Shown in pieces: positions 35,194 through 44,197 of a stretch of 64,000 nucleotides of DNA. The stretch's first letter is position 1. Each line of letters opens with the position of its first letter. Origin of the DNA: Vitreoscilla sp. (GTDB lineage: Bacteria; Pseudomonadota; Gammaproteobacteria; Burkholderiales; Neisseriaceae); contig JASLFS010000029.1 of the NCBI GenBank assembly GCA_030150505.1, positions 15,710 to 79,709 on the forward strand, read 5' to 3'. The position numbers were made by a program, and so were the translations under genes. The notes beneath the pieces are model-generated. The model had not been told where the DNA came from. It did not search any database and saw only the letters and a program-made list of their open reading frames with translations.

Positions 35194-35883
35194 CTAAACA
35201 ATCAATACAGCATCTTCATCTTGTAAAACAACATAATCCGCCATTTCACCATGATCATAAGCCGCCGATAAACCTTGCTTGCCAACTGGCAAAACCAAAT
35301 TCTGTTGGCAAAACTGCATCAAACAAACCTCACCATCACGCTCTAACGTTAATGCCAATTCATGCTCAGATAAACAAACATCTTGAATAGTCGCATCAAG
35401 CAAAGCATAACTGAGCTCATCCCATGTCAAATCACCGCCAAAATTAGATAACCATGGTCGATGCTCATCATATAAATCTGGATGACACTCAACCACCCGC
35501 TGATTCAACAAAACATAACTACCTGCTCCCCAAACCGCAAAAACCAAATATTGCTGATTTGAAAGCAACAAACCAAAAAAACCTGGCCCGCCCATGCCAT
35601 AACTGCCCAAATGGTTACTAAAGCCAGTAATTTTTTGATTTTCCAAGCAATCAACAGACATATTGTTCAACGCAATAGGGCGATTAAAAACCAGTGTTTC
35701 CTTCGTTTTATCCAATTCACCATATAGCAAAGCGGCATCTTCATCGCCATCAGCCAGCCCGACTGTTTGATAATCCAACCACCCTTTTTGCTGATATTGA
35801 GCCAGCTCACTAATGGGAATAATCTTGGCATATTGCTCAATCAAACCTACCTGCAAATCTAAATAAGGATGCACGTTACTCAT
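35194..35883 (-). CDS. hypothetical protein, 229 residues, in the ruvCA operon
   Basis: Not recognised. Soluble, acidic, with a Gly-rich centre (HLGSYGMGGPGFFGLLL) followed by LVFAVWGAGSYVLLN, suggesting a beta-rich core; Cys residues are scattered. The ATG is 2 bases after the ruvA stop, so it is almost certainly translated from the same transcript, and a terminator follows it. No link to Holliday-junction processing is visible from sequence. Confidence 0.68.
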   Translation of the reverse strand: MSNVHPYLDLQVGLIEQYAKIIPISELAQYQQKGWLDYQTVGLADGDEDAALLYGELDKTKETLVFNRPIALNNMSVDCLENQKITGFSNHLGSYGMGGPGFFGLLLSNQQYLVFAVWGAGSYVLLNQRVVECHPDLYDEHRPWLSNFGGDLTWDELSYALLDATIQDVCLSEHELALTLERDGEVCLMQFCQQNLVLPVGKQGLSAAYDHGEMADYVVLQDEDAVLIV

Positions 35884-35885
35884 GA

Positions 35886-36476
35886 TTATTTTTTCATTAA
35901 TTGCTGTAATGCCAAGCGAACACCATCACTCACATCGCTGCCAGCTGGCACGTGTTTAACCGCCGATTTTGCTTCACGCTCGTTATAACCTAAAGCCAAT
36001 AACGTACTAACAATATCATCTGTAGTGCTAACATCCTCAGCAAATAAACCTGTTTTATCCTCAAAAGAACTGCTAACAATCAATTTGCCACGCAACTCGA
36101 CAATTAATCTTTCAGCTGTCTTTTTTCCAATACCCGGCACGCTAGATAGCAGCTTAACATCATCATTCGCAATAGCATGCGCCAACTCTTCACTGCTTAA
36201 TCCAGACAAAATACCCAATGCCGTTTTTGCACCAATTCCGCTTACCTTTACCAAATGGCGAAACGTTTGTCTCTCTTCTTTTGATGCAAAACCAAATAAT
36301 AAATGTGCATCATCACGAATAACCAATTGGGTAAATAACCGAATTTTTTCACCCAAAGCTGGCAATAAATAAAATGTTTGCATAGAAACATCCACTTCAT
36401 AACCCACACCAGCAACATCTAAAACAATCTGTGGCGGCTGCTTTTCAAGAATCGTACCGTTTAATTGACCAATCAT
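35886..36476 (-). CDS. ruvA: Holliday junction ATP-dependent helicase subunit RuvA
   Basis: 196 residues. Domain I starts MIGQLNGTILEKQPPQIVLD; domain II holds two helix-hairpin-helix motifs (VSGIGAKTALGILS, VPGIGKKTAERLI); domain III (about 150-196) binds RuvB. RuvB is not in the window. 13 bases after ruvC. Confidence 0.97.
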   Translation of the reverse strand: MIGQLNGTILEKQPPQIVLDVAGVGYEVDVSMQTFYLLPALGEKIRLFTQLVIRDDAHLLFGFASKEERQTFRHLVKVSGIGAKTALGILSGLSSEELAHAIANDDVKLLSSVPGIGKKTAERLIVELRGKLIVSSSFEDKTGLFAEDVSTTDDIVSTLLALGYNEREAKSAVKHVPAGSDVSDGVRLALQQLMKK

Positions 36477-36489
36477 TTTTTATTTTCCA

Positions 36490-37038
36490 TTATTTGGTCA
36501 CAAATCGACCATGTTTAACATAAAGACCTTGTTGCAACTGCGCTGCCAAACTGTGATTACGCAAAGCATGAGTTAATGCAACGGCCAAAGCATCCGCAGC
36601 ATCTTCAGATGGCGTTCCTGATAAAGATAACATTTGCACAACCATATGCTGAACTTGCTCTTTCGCCGCCTTACCTTTACCAACTACCGCCTGTTTAACT
36701 TGCAAGGCAGTATATTCCGCAACTGGCAATTGGTTATGTACCAACGAAGCAATGGCAGCGCCCCTTGCCTGTCCTAGCATTAAAGTGGCAGCTGGATTTA
36801 CATTCACAAAAACCTGCTCAATGGCAGATTGTGTTGGCTGATAAGTTGTTACAACTTCACTAATGTGTTTAAAAATAACATCAATCCGTTCTGATAATGG
36901 TGCTTTTGGAGGCGTTTTAATACAACCAGAAGCAACATAATGATGCTTTTGCCCGACAACATCAATCACACCAAAGCCAGTAAAGCGGCTACCAGGATCA
37001 ATCCCTAAAATACGCACATATTGTTGTGATGCCGTCAT
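36490..37038 (-). CDS. ruvC: crossover junction endodeoxyribonuclease RuvC
   Basis: 182-residue Holliday-junction resolvase. RNase H-like catalytic acidics are visible: LGIDPGSRFTGFGVID (first Asp), SAIEQVFVNVN (Glu) and SEDAADALAVALTH (two Asp). Starts the ruvC-ruvA-orf operon. Confidence 0.97.
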   Translation of the reverse strand: MTASQQYVRILGIDPGSRFTGFGVIDVVGQKHHYVASGCIKTPPKAPLSERIDVIFKHISEVVTTYQPTQSAIEQVFVNVNPAATLMLGQARGAAIASLVHNQLPVAEYTALQVKQAVVGKGKAAKEQVQHMVVQMLSLSGTPSEDAADALAVALTHALRNHSLAAQLQQGLYVKHGRFVTK

Positions 37039-37108
37039 ACTGACCTTTCAGAAAAGACTCATTATAACTTATTTATTGTTACAAAGTTTCAAGCATTTTT
37101 TGCACACA

Positions 37109-37807
37109 TTACTTATCTTTCGCGCCATAATCAGCTTCCCACTCTTCCCTATTTTTTAAAGCACAAACATGCAGCTGCTCTGCTCTCATGTTACGAATGG
37201 TTTCCAACGGACTCGCAGCCTGCTCTCGCCCTAATGCCCACAACAATTGATTTTCATCATCTGTTTGCGAAGTATTTAACTTTGACAATATTTGCGCATT
37301 AACAAAGCGCCCTTTTTCAAAGAAGTAATCTCGCAAGATGCCTTCACTTTCAAAACCCAACTTTTGTAGCAAGCCTAAAGAAGCATCATTAGCGGGATCA
37401 ATAAAAGCCTCAATTCGATGCAAATTAAACGTTTTAAAACCATATTCCAAAACTGCCTCTAACGCTTCTGTCATCAAACCTTGCTGCCAATACGCAGGAT
37501 GTAGCTCATATCCCAATTCAGCTCGGCTATTCTCCATCGAGAAATGATGCAAACCGCAGGTTCCAATTAGCTTATTGGTTTCTTGTAAAACAATGCCCCA
37601 GCGTAAACTGGTTTGTTGGGTAAATCGTGCGTGCCATATTTGAATTAAATGCTCCGCTTCTTGAAGACAAGTAAATGTTTCCAAATCATAATATTCAGTC
37701 ACAATGTCCTGTGAAAAATAATCATAAATGGCTTCTGCATCTTGTAAAGTTAAAGCTCGCAAACGCAAGCGAGGCGAAATAAGTTCAGGTAAATCATTGG
37801 GAAACAT
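37109..37807 (-). CDS. GNAT acetyltransferase, RimJ/RimL type
   Basis: 232 residues. The GNAT core shows SPRLRLRALTLQDAEAIYDYF at the start, LGYELHPAYWQQGLMTEAL (acetyl-CoA pyrophosphate loop), and FIDPANDASLGLLQKLGFESEG near the end of the domain. A C-terminal extension of about 50 residues is unassigned. ATG 37807 has GGAAAGGA upstream; the longer frame from 37867 does not. Substrate unknown. Confidence 0.87.
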   Translation of the reverse strand: MFPNDLPELISPRLRLRALTLQDAEAIYDYFSQDIVTEYYDLETFTCLQEAEHLIQIWHARFTQQTSLRWGIVLQETNKLIGTCGLHHFSMENSRAELGYELHPAYWQQGLMTEALEAVLEYGFKTFNLHRIEAFIDPANDASLGLLQKLGFESEGILRDYFFEKGRFVNAQILSKLNTSQTDDENQLLWALGREQAASPLETIRNMRAEQLHVCALKNREEWEADYGAKDK

Positions 37808-37853
37808 AGCAATCCTTTCCAACTTTATTAAGCTAAGTGTAACATTACTATAT

Positions 37854-37885
37854 AAAAAAATGGCCACTCAAAAGTGACCATTTTT
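37854..37885 (-). terminator. terminator after the NRAMP-like gene
   Basis: AAAATGGCCACT, loop CAAA, AGTGACCATTTT with one C-A mismatch; T tract on the minus strand from the A run at 37853-37860. Confidence 0.8.
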
Positions 37886-37907
37886 AATAACTTATCCAAT
37901 GATGAAA

Positions 37908-39200
37908 CTACCCAAGTAAACCGCTTACTTGACCAATAAACAACAAAGCAAATGCCGTTAAGTAAGTTAATCCCACCCAGGCCAATATTTTTAGCCATAA
38001 CGGAACTGTTTGCTGTCCGCCAGAAACCAAACGAAGGTTCAACCATGCAAAAATAGGCGTTGTCACAAACGATGCAATCATGGCAAATCTCAGCATTGGA
38101 CCCACTGCATTTTTAAATTGGAAAATAACCAACAATCCCAATAGTGTCGTTAATACAATCCAAATATCCAACGAGCGCTTGTTGCTTTTTTCTACACCTT
38201 TAATAATGCGTAACGATTCCATATTCGTGCGAGAATAGCCATCAATCACAGTTAAAGTAGTACCAAACATGCAAGAAAAAGCAATAAAGGTTACTAAGTA
38301 ACGTGACCATTCACCAATTGTGGTCGCATACATATTAATTAACTGATTAATATAAGCACCACCAACCATTTCAACCTGAGCGCCAGAACCATATTGCACT
38401 AAAGCACCTAAAGCTAAAAATACCAATGCCAATAAAGCAGTGCCAATGTATCCCACATTAAAATCAAATAAACCATCTGCTTTAGAAATGCTGCGCTGCT
38501 CACGTTTAGCAACCACCCACATAGATGTTAAGGCAGAAATTTCAATAGGAGCTGGCATCCAACCCATCAATGCCACGATGAAACTTAATGACATTAAGTT
38601 CCATGGCGAAGGACCTTCAAAACCGATAGGAGCAACAGCGCCACGCCCCATGGCAATAATCACGGCTGTGACAGTTGCTGCTGTTAAGCTAATCATAATG
38701 ACTTTAGATAATCCATCTAATAGCGCATATTTTCCCGCTAACAACAAAAACATAGAGCCACCAAGCACCAAAACCACCAACCAAGACATGGGTATTCCAG
38801 GTAGCACATATGCCAAAATAGCAGCACATAAAATAGCAACACCAGCAGTATTAATCACCGCTGCAAAAATATTCAGCGCAAAGAATCCCCAAATATACGC
38901 TTTACCATTTTTGGCATAACCAGTTAATAAACTTTTTCCTGTATTTAAGGTGTATTCAGAACCAAAACGGAAAAAAGGATATTTAAAGATATTGGCTAAA
39001 ATAATAATGACAGCAAGCTGCCAGCCATATAAAGCACCCGCTTGAGTTGATGCAATTAAATGCGAACCGCCAACCGCAGCAGAGGCCATTAAAATACCAG
39101 GACCAAGTGCTCCTAAGCGAGATCGCCAATTCGATACAGCAACAGTTTGATCACCTTCAACCGCTGCCGTCTGGGTTTTTGACGTTGTAGAAACAGACAT
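37908..39200 (-). CDS. NRAMP-fold transporter lacking the canonical metal-binding motifs
   Basis: 430 residues, about 11 helices, SLC11/NRAMP family by alignment of helix 1 to 3 (LGPGILMASAAVGGSHLIAS; QAGALYGWQLAVIIILAN). In true Mn/Fe NRAMPs helix 1 carries D-P-G-N and helix 6 M-P-H; here the same places read G-G-S-H and M-P-A (GWMPAPIEISAL). Transport of Mn2+ or Fe2+ is therefore doubtful. A subfamily with a similar GVSHLV-type motif is common in bacteria with unknown substrate. GGAGG lies 6 bases before ATG 39200. Confidence 0.8.
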   Translation of the reverse strand: MSVSTTSKTQTAAVEGDQTVAVSNWRSRLGALGPGILMASAAVGGSHLIASTQAGALYGWQLAVIIILANIFKYPFFRFGSEYTLNTGKSLLTGYAKNGKAYIWGFFALNIFAAVINTAGVAILCAAILAYVLPGIPMSWLVVLVLGGSMFLLLAGKYALLDGLSKVIMISLTAATVTAVIIAMGRGAVAPIGFEGPSPWNLMSLSFIVALMGWMPAPIEISALTSMWVVAKREQRSISKADGLFDFNVGYIGTALLALVFLALGALVQYGSGAQVEMVGGAYINQLINMYATTIGEWSRYLVTFIAFSCMFGTTLTVIDGYSRTNMESLRIIKGVEKSNKRSLDIWIVLTTLLGLLVIFQFKNAVGPMLRFAMIASFVTTPIFAWLNLRLVSGGQQTVPLWLKILAWVGLTYLTAFALLFIGQVSGLLG

Positions 39201-39540
39201 ATTAACCTCCAAAGACAGATAACATTTTTCGATTTATCCACTGTCTTTTCATTATTGATATTATTTTCATCAGCAAATTTTTATTGCTTAAGCGATAAAT
39301 ATACCTGTCTTAAAGGTTTACTGCTTCCAAAAAATTAGCATTTAATTTAAAAGTTAAATGCTAATTAAGAATTTTATATCTAAAAAAACAAAATATATAA
39401 AAATTTATTTCAAAACATGAATTACAAAAACAACTTAGCAGCTTTTTATGTAAAAGTTATTAATATCATTAAATGGGTTTTAATACCCTATTTACCCTAT
39501 AAAAACCTAGATTTTCTATATATTCTAAGTAAAAATGCCA
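39201..39540. other. 340-base intergenic region upstream of the NRAMP-like gene
   Basis: AT-rich, no coding frame that I believe. It holds a perfect 13-pair inverted repeat at 39333-39366 (arm AATTAGCATTTAA, 8-base loop) and a weaker one at 39471-39493 (AAATGGGT / ACCCTATTT) downstream of the crotonase gene, possibly its terminator. The NRAMP-like promoter must lie here. Confidence 0.5.
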
Positions 39541-40326
39541 TTAATCAATTTTTCTTGGGTGAAACTCAACGCTACTATCTTGTGCTTTTTTAACTGCTCG
39601 GTGCTGATTTTTTCCCATTAACAGCTTTAACTGCCACGTTTTCTCTCTTCTTAAAGCTTTTTTAGGCGATACAATCATTTCATTTAACAGCTTCTTGCCT
39701 GCGGCAATGCCATCAGGAGAGCGATGCACTAATTTTTCCGCCAGTTGTTGAGCCGCTAAAAGAGGCGTTTCGGTTAAATCTGTCACCATTCCATAATCAG
39801 ATGCTTCTTTACCAGAAAATATTCTGGCGTTATAAGTTAACTCGCGCAAAATATCCATTCTCACAATACCTGCTGCCGTCTGTGTTAACCCCATATCAGG
39901 AACAATGCCCCATTTCGCTTCCATAATGGCCCATTGGCTTTTTGGGTGTACCATTCGAAAATCTGCTGCCAAAGCAAGTTGTACACCAGCTCCTAAACAA
40001 TGACCTTCAATGGCAGCAATAACGGGTATTGGTAAATCGCGCCAAACCAAAGCGGCTGCCTGAAATAAACTGTATTTTGGTTTTAACAATTCCCATAAGA
40101 CAAAGCGTTTGGGTGCTGTTTTCAAATCATTCAAATCCAATCCTGAACAAAATGTATCACTACCGCCAGTTAAAATAACAGCACGAATTTGGCGATTCTG
40201 GCGAATCTGTTTCGCACAAGCAACCAGCTCTCTCATCATGTCAAAGCTCATGGCATTTTTAGAATCGGGACGATTTAACATTACGGTTGCAATGTTGTTT
40301 TCAACTGTCATTTGCAATGTTTTCAT
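39541..40326 (-). CDS. crotonase-family protein (enoyl-CoA hydratase/isomerase-like)
   Basis: 261 residues. Oxyanion-hole segments NRPDSKNAMSFDMM and SGLDLNDL; then GHCLGAGVQLALAADFRMV and IMEAKWGIVPDMGLTQ. The first catalytic Glu of classical hydratase (G-G-x-E-L) is Gln here, while the second (M-E-A) is kept, so an isomerase or other crotonase activity is more likely than hydration. AAAGGAG precedes the ATG. murU lies upstream on the same strand, 56 bases away. One-mismatch uptake sequence at 40053-40064. Confidence 0.85.
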   Translation of the reverse strand: MKTLQMTVENNIATVMLNRPDSKNAMSFDMMRELVACAKQIRQNRQIRAVILTGGSDTFCSGLDLNDLKTAPKRFVLWELLKPKYSLFQAAALVWRDLPIPVIAAIEGHCLGAGVQLALAADFRMVHPKSQWAIMEAKWGIVPDMGLTQTAAGIVRMDILRELTYNARIFSGKEASDYGMVTDLTETPLLAAQQLAEKLVHRSPDGIAAGKKLLNEMIVSPKKALRREKTWQLKLLMGKNQHRAVKKAQDSSVEFHPRKID

Positions 40327-40382
40327 ATTTTCTCCTTTGTTTTTTTATTTATACTTCATCCAAGATAGGATTAACATCACCA

Positions 40383-41084
40383 TTAAAGAGCGTGATGTTT
40401 AACCCAATCATTCGCCATTTGTAAGCGCTCAACCGTTCCAACATCAATCCAGACACCTGAATGCAATTGACCTTGTACTTGTTTATTCATCATTGCCTGA
40501 CGCAATAAAGGTGCCAATTTGGCTTTCGTTTGAGGCTGAATATCAGCAAACAATGTGGGGTGATAAATCCCCATCCCTGAAAAAGTATAAGCTTGTTCTT
40601 GATATGCTTCAGCATGAATCCCTTGATTCTCATCCAGCCCAAAATCGCCTTTGGGATTGTGCTCAGGGTTATCTACTAACCATAAATAAGCCAATGAATT
40701 ATTTTCTTTCATCTCATTTGCAATAACAAAGGCTGCCTGAAAATCAATATCGGTTAATACATCGCCATTAATCACTAAAAATGGTTCATCTCCCAACAAT
40801 GGCAATGCAGTTGTAATGCCACCTGCTGTTTCTAATCCTGACTCACCTTCAGCTGAGTAATGAATTTGAACGCCATAAGCAGCACCATCTTTTAGCTCAT
40901 CTTCTATCTGTTGACCTAACCAAGCATGATTAATCACGATTTCATTAAATCCAGCCGCTTTTAATCGACATAAATGCCAGCCAATCAAAGATTCTTCCCC
41001 CACTTTTAATAACGGCTTCGGGCATGTATCAGTCAATGGTCTCATTCGCTCACCACGACCTGCTGCCAAAATCATCGCTTTCAT
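40383..41084 (-). CDS. murU: N-acetylmuramate alpha-1-phosphate uridylyltransferase MurU
   Basis: 233-residue sugar nucleotidyltransferase: MKAMILAAGRGERMRPLTD (pyrophosphorylase loop), TCPKPLLKVGEESLIGWHL, LVINGDVLTDIDF (metal Asp) and a C-terminal WIDVGTVERLQMAND. Fits MurU of the peptidoglycan recycling route that bypasses fosfomycin. Its usual partner, the kinase amgK, is not adjacent. ATG 41084 is chosen because the family starts at this motif; the frame runs upstream to 41201. Exact uptake sequence at 40730-40741. Confidence 0.85.
   Translation of the reverse strand: MKAMILAAGRGERMRPLTDTCPKPLLKVGEESLIGWHLCRLKAAGFNEIVINHAWLGQQIEDELKDGAAYGVQIHYSAEGESGLETAGGITTALPLLGDEPFLVINGDVLTDIDFQAAFVIANEMKENNSLAYLWLVDNPEHNPKGDFGLDENQGIHAEAYQEQAYTFSGMGIYHPTLFADIQPQTKAKLAPLLRQAMMNKQVQGQLHSGVWIDVGTVERLQMANDWVKHHAL
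40730..40741 (+). repeat. DNA uptake sequence, exact 12-mer
   Basis: AGGCTGCCTGAA on the plus strand, inside murU. Confidence 0.85.
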
Positions 41085-41491
41085 CTTCGTATTCCCAGTA
41101 CATTCAATAAAATAATAGTACAAAGTATACGCTATCTTTATCCTTTTCAATCCCCACTTAACTTGAATAAAAATCGTCGCAAACAATAATGACATAACCA
41201 TTTTAAATTTTCTGATGATTGATTAAAATAAAACAACAGATACTCACACTAACGAATATTAGTGCTGGAGCAATAATCCAATCACAAAACGCAATCAAGA
41301 CTCTATCTAATAAAGTTAATAAGCATTAAATACTCACAAATAAGCAATTTAAATTATTAAATACTTTCAATACAATATTACAAACAGATTAAAGCAATAA
41401 TATTTTAACAATCACCTTTAGAACTCTTGCCTTTAGCAAAAAAAACCGTTAGGCTGGTATGATTACGCAATAAAAAACTAGGAACACAGTC
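41085..41491. other. 407-base intergenic region between murU and aroG
   Basis: AT-rich with no convincing coding frame. Divergent promoters for murU and aroG must lie here. A short hairpin (CACTAA / TTAGTG) sits at 41247-41264. I see no leader peptide rich in Phe, Tyr or Trp and no terminator before aroG. Confidence 0.5.
41455..41463 (+). promoter_or_regulatory. probable extended -10 promoter element of aroG
   Basis: TGGTATGAT: a TATGAT -10 box preceded by the TGn extension, 29 bases before the aroG start. No good -35 box at 17-base spacing, which an extended -10 can tolerate. Confidence 0.4.
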
Positions 41492-42559
41492 ATGACATTA
41501 GATGAAATTAAAAATACAGATGACATTAAAATTAAAGAAGTCAAAGAACTATTACCGCCTTTGGCACATTTGTATGAATTGCCTTTGACTCATGAAGCTG
41601 CTGATATGATTCATCAAACACGTGAAAATATCAGCAAATTGGTGCATGGTCACGATGATAAGCTATTAGTCGTTATTGGCCCTTGCTCTATTCACGACCC
41701 TGAAGCAGCTATCGAATATGCCAAACGTTTGCTCCCATTGCGTAAAAAATATCAGGAGCAATTATTGATTGTTATGCGTGTTTATTTTGAAAAACCACGC
41801 ACCACAATCGGCTGGAAAGGTCTGATTAATGACCCCCATCTCAATGGCACTTTCGATATTAATTACGGCTTACGCCAAGCACGCCGTTTATTATTAACGC
41901 TAAACACCATGGGCATGCCTGCTGCTACTGAATTCCTAGATATGATTACACCTCAGTATTATGCTGACTTGATTAGCTGGGGAGCCATTGGTGCCCGCAC
42001 AACTGAAAGCCAAGTTCACCGTGAGCTTGCTTCTGGATTATCTTGCCCAGTTGGCTTTAAAAATGGTACCGATGGAAACCTGAAAATCGCCATTGATGCA
42101 ATTGGAGCTGCTAGCCACCCTCATCATTTCTTATCGGTAACAAAAAGTGGTCACTCAGCTATCGTACATACCGCAGGCAATCCTGATTGTCATGTTATTT
42201 TACGAGGCGGTAAAGAGCCAAACTATGATTCTCAACATGTCCAAGCTTCTGCAGTAGAACTAAGCAATGCAAAAGTAACACCGAAGCTAATGGTTGACTT
42301 TAGCCATGCCAATAGCCGTAAAGATTACCGTCGCCAATTAGAAGTAACCGAAGATGTTTGCTCACAACTTAGTGCTGGTGAAAACAATATCATGGGCGTC
42401 ATGATTGAAAGCCACCTAGTTGAAGGTCGCCAAGATCAAAAAGCGGGCGAAGAACTGGTTTATGGTCAAAGTATTACAGATGCTTGTATTGGTTGGGATG
42501 CAACAGAAACTGTGCTTGAACAACTGGCTGCTGCCGTTACCAAACGCAGAGCACTTTAA
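41492..42559 (+). CDS. aroG: 3-deoxy-7-phosphoheptulonate synthase (class I)
   Basis: 355-residue first enzyme of the shikimate pathway, condensing PEP and erythrose 4-phosphate. Motifs: VVIGPCSIHDPEAAIEYAKR (metal Cys), RVYFEKPRTTIGWKG (substrate Lys/Arg), IGARTTESQVHRELASGLS, and MVDFSHANSRKDY. The short N-terminal extension is of the kind used for feedback control in AroF/G/H; which amino acid inhibits it cannot be read directly. Confidence 0.95.
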   Translation: MTLDEIKNTDDIKIKEVKELLPPLAHLYELPLTHEAADMIHQTRENISKLVHGHDDKLLVVIGPCSIHDPEAAIEYAKRLLPLRKKYQEQLLIVMRVYFEKPRTTIGWKGLINDPHLNGTFDINYGLRQARRLLLTLNTMGMPAATEFLDMITPQYYADLISWGAIGARTTESQVHRELASGLSCPVGFKNGTDGNLKIAIDAIGAASHPHHFLSVTKSGHSAIVHTAGNPDCHVILRGGKEPNYDSQHVQASAVELSNAKVTPKLMVDFSHANSRKDYRRQLEVTEDVCSQLSAGENNIMGVMIESHLVEGRQDQKAGEELVYGQSITDACIGWDATETVLEQLAAAVTKRRAL

Positions 42560-42583
42560 ATCAATATATTGGTTTTACTATAG

Positions 42584-42616
42584 AAAAAAGCGACCAGATC
42601 AAGGTCGCTTTTTTTA
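42584..42616. terminator. bidirectional terminator between aroG and murJ
   Basis: AAAAAGCGACC, 7-base loop, GGTCGCTTTTT with longer T run after aroG. Confidence 0.9.
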
Positions 42617-42630
42617 ATGAACCATTGCTT

Positions 42631-44175
42631 TTAAATGTGTTCAGAACGTTTAAAATGCCGAGGGCGGAAACCCATCACACCTAAACTCACGAAATACAAT
42701 AATGCACCGATGGTAATCAATACGCCAAGTTGAATAACCTTTTGCATGCCACTCACGTTCCAGCTAATCGGGTAAAAACTTTGTACTTGTATATACCACA
42801 AGCTAACACCCATAATCACGATGGCAATGCCAAGCTTCAATAAGAAACCAAACCAACCAGCTGAAGGTGTATAAATTTTATGTCTTCTTAACAGAATAAA
42901 TAAAATCAAAGCATTTAAACAAGCTCCCAAACCAATTGCCAATGCCAAGCCCACATGCTGCAATTTCCAAACAAAAGCCAAGTTCATCACTTGCGTCATA
43001 ATCAAAGTGAAAATAGCCACTTTTACAGGTGTTTTAATATTTTGGCGCGCATAAAAACCTGGAGCCAAAACCTTGACCAAAATTAAACCAACCAAACCAA
43101 ATGCATAAGCAATTAATGCATATTGCGTCATCTGGGCATCGTGCAATGTAAATTGATTGTACATAAACAACGTTGCTACCAAAGGAAATGATAATACAGC
43201 CAATCCAACTGCAGCAGGCAATGCTAACAACATGCATAAGCGCATGCCCCAATCCAATAGTGCAGAAAATTGTTCAGTATCTTTACCAGCTGCGTACCGC
43301 GATAAAGTAGGCAATAAAATTGTTCCCAATGCTACACCTAAAACACCCGTTGGTAATTCCATTAATCGGTCCGCATAATACATCCACGACACGCTGCCTG
43401 AAACCAAAAATGAAGCGAATATGGTATTAATCACCAATGAAATCTGTGCAACAGAAACACCTAAAATAGCTGGTGCCATTTGTTTTAAAACACGATTAAC
43501 AGCCACATCTTTAAAGTTTATTTTGGGTTTTCTCAGAAATCCTAGTTTATACAAATACGGCAGTTGATAACCCAATTGTAAAATACCGCCAGCAAAAACC
43601 GCCCATGCCAATGCCAAAACAGGTGGATTAAAATAAGGCGCAAAAAACAATGCAAACACAATAAACGAAATGTTTAAAAATGTTGGCGTGAAAGCTGGTA
43701 CGGTAAATTGATGATACGTATTGAGAATACTACCAACCAAGGACGATAGTGAAATCAGCAATATATATGGAAATGTAATGCGCAACATTTGTACAGATAA
43801 ATCAAATTTATCCACATCGCTCACAAAACCAGGTGCAGTAATATACAACACCACAGGCGCAGAAATAATTCCGATAGCCGTGACAATCAACAACACAAAA
43901 GTCAGCATGCCTGCAATATGTTGAATAAAAGCAACCGTTGCCTCTTTTGATCGTGTTTCTTTGTATTCCGCTAAAATCGGCACAAAAGCCTGCGAAAATG
44001 CACCTTCTGCAAAAATACGTCGCAATAAATTGGGTAATTTAAATGCGACAAAAAAGGCATCTGTTGCCATGCCTGCACCAAAAGTTCGCGCAATAATGGT
44101 ATCTCGAACAAACCCGAGTACTCGCGAAACCATGGTCATGCTACTGACTTTTGCCAATGTTCTTAACAGATTCAT
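42631..44175 (-). CDS. murJ: lipid II flippase MurJ
   Basis: 514 residues with 14 predicted helices, MOP superfamily. Starts MNLLRTLAKVSSMTMVSRVLGFVRD; the conserved ARTFGAGMATDAFFVAFKLPNLLRR segment with its arginines, then FSQAFVPILAEY, mark MurJ. Moves lipid II across the inner membrane for peptidoglycan synthesis. One-mismatch uptake sequence at 43391-43402. Confidence 0.96.
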   Translation of the reverse strand: MNLLRTLAKVSSMTMVSRVLGFVRDTIIARTFGAGMATDAFFVAFKLPNLLRRIFAEGAFSQAFVPILAEYKETRSKEATVAFIQHIAGMLTFVLLIVTAIGIISAPVVLYITAPGFVSDVDKFDLSVQMLRITFPYILLISLSSLVGSILNTYHQFTVPAFTPTFLNISFIVFALFFAPYFNPPVLALAWAVFAGGILQLGYQLPYLYKLGFLRKPKINFKDVAVNRVLKQMAPAILGVSVAQISLVINTIFASFLVSGSVSWMYYADRLMELPTGVLGVALGTILLPTLSRYAAGKDTEQFSALLDWGMRLCMLLALPAAVGLAVLSFPLVATLFMYNQFTLHDAQMTQYALIAYAFGLVGLILVKVLAPGFYARQNIKTPVKVAIFTLIMTQVMNLAFVWKLQHVGLALAIGLGACLNALILFILLRRHKIYTPSAGWFGFLLKLGIAIVIMGVSLWYIQVQSFYPISWNVSGMQKVIQLGVLITIGALLYFVSLGVMGFRPRHFKRSEHI

Positions 44176-44197
44176 TTTTAACCTTTAAGCACGAATC

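Noticed and set aside
41085..41491. Aromatic amino acid attenuator or T-box before aroG
   Set aside because: No leader peptide rich in Phe/Tyr/Trp, no T-box sequence and no T-tailed terminator precedes aroG.
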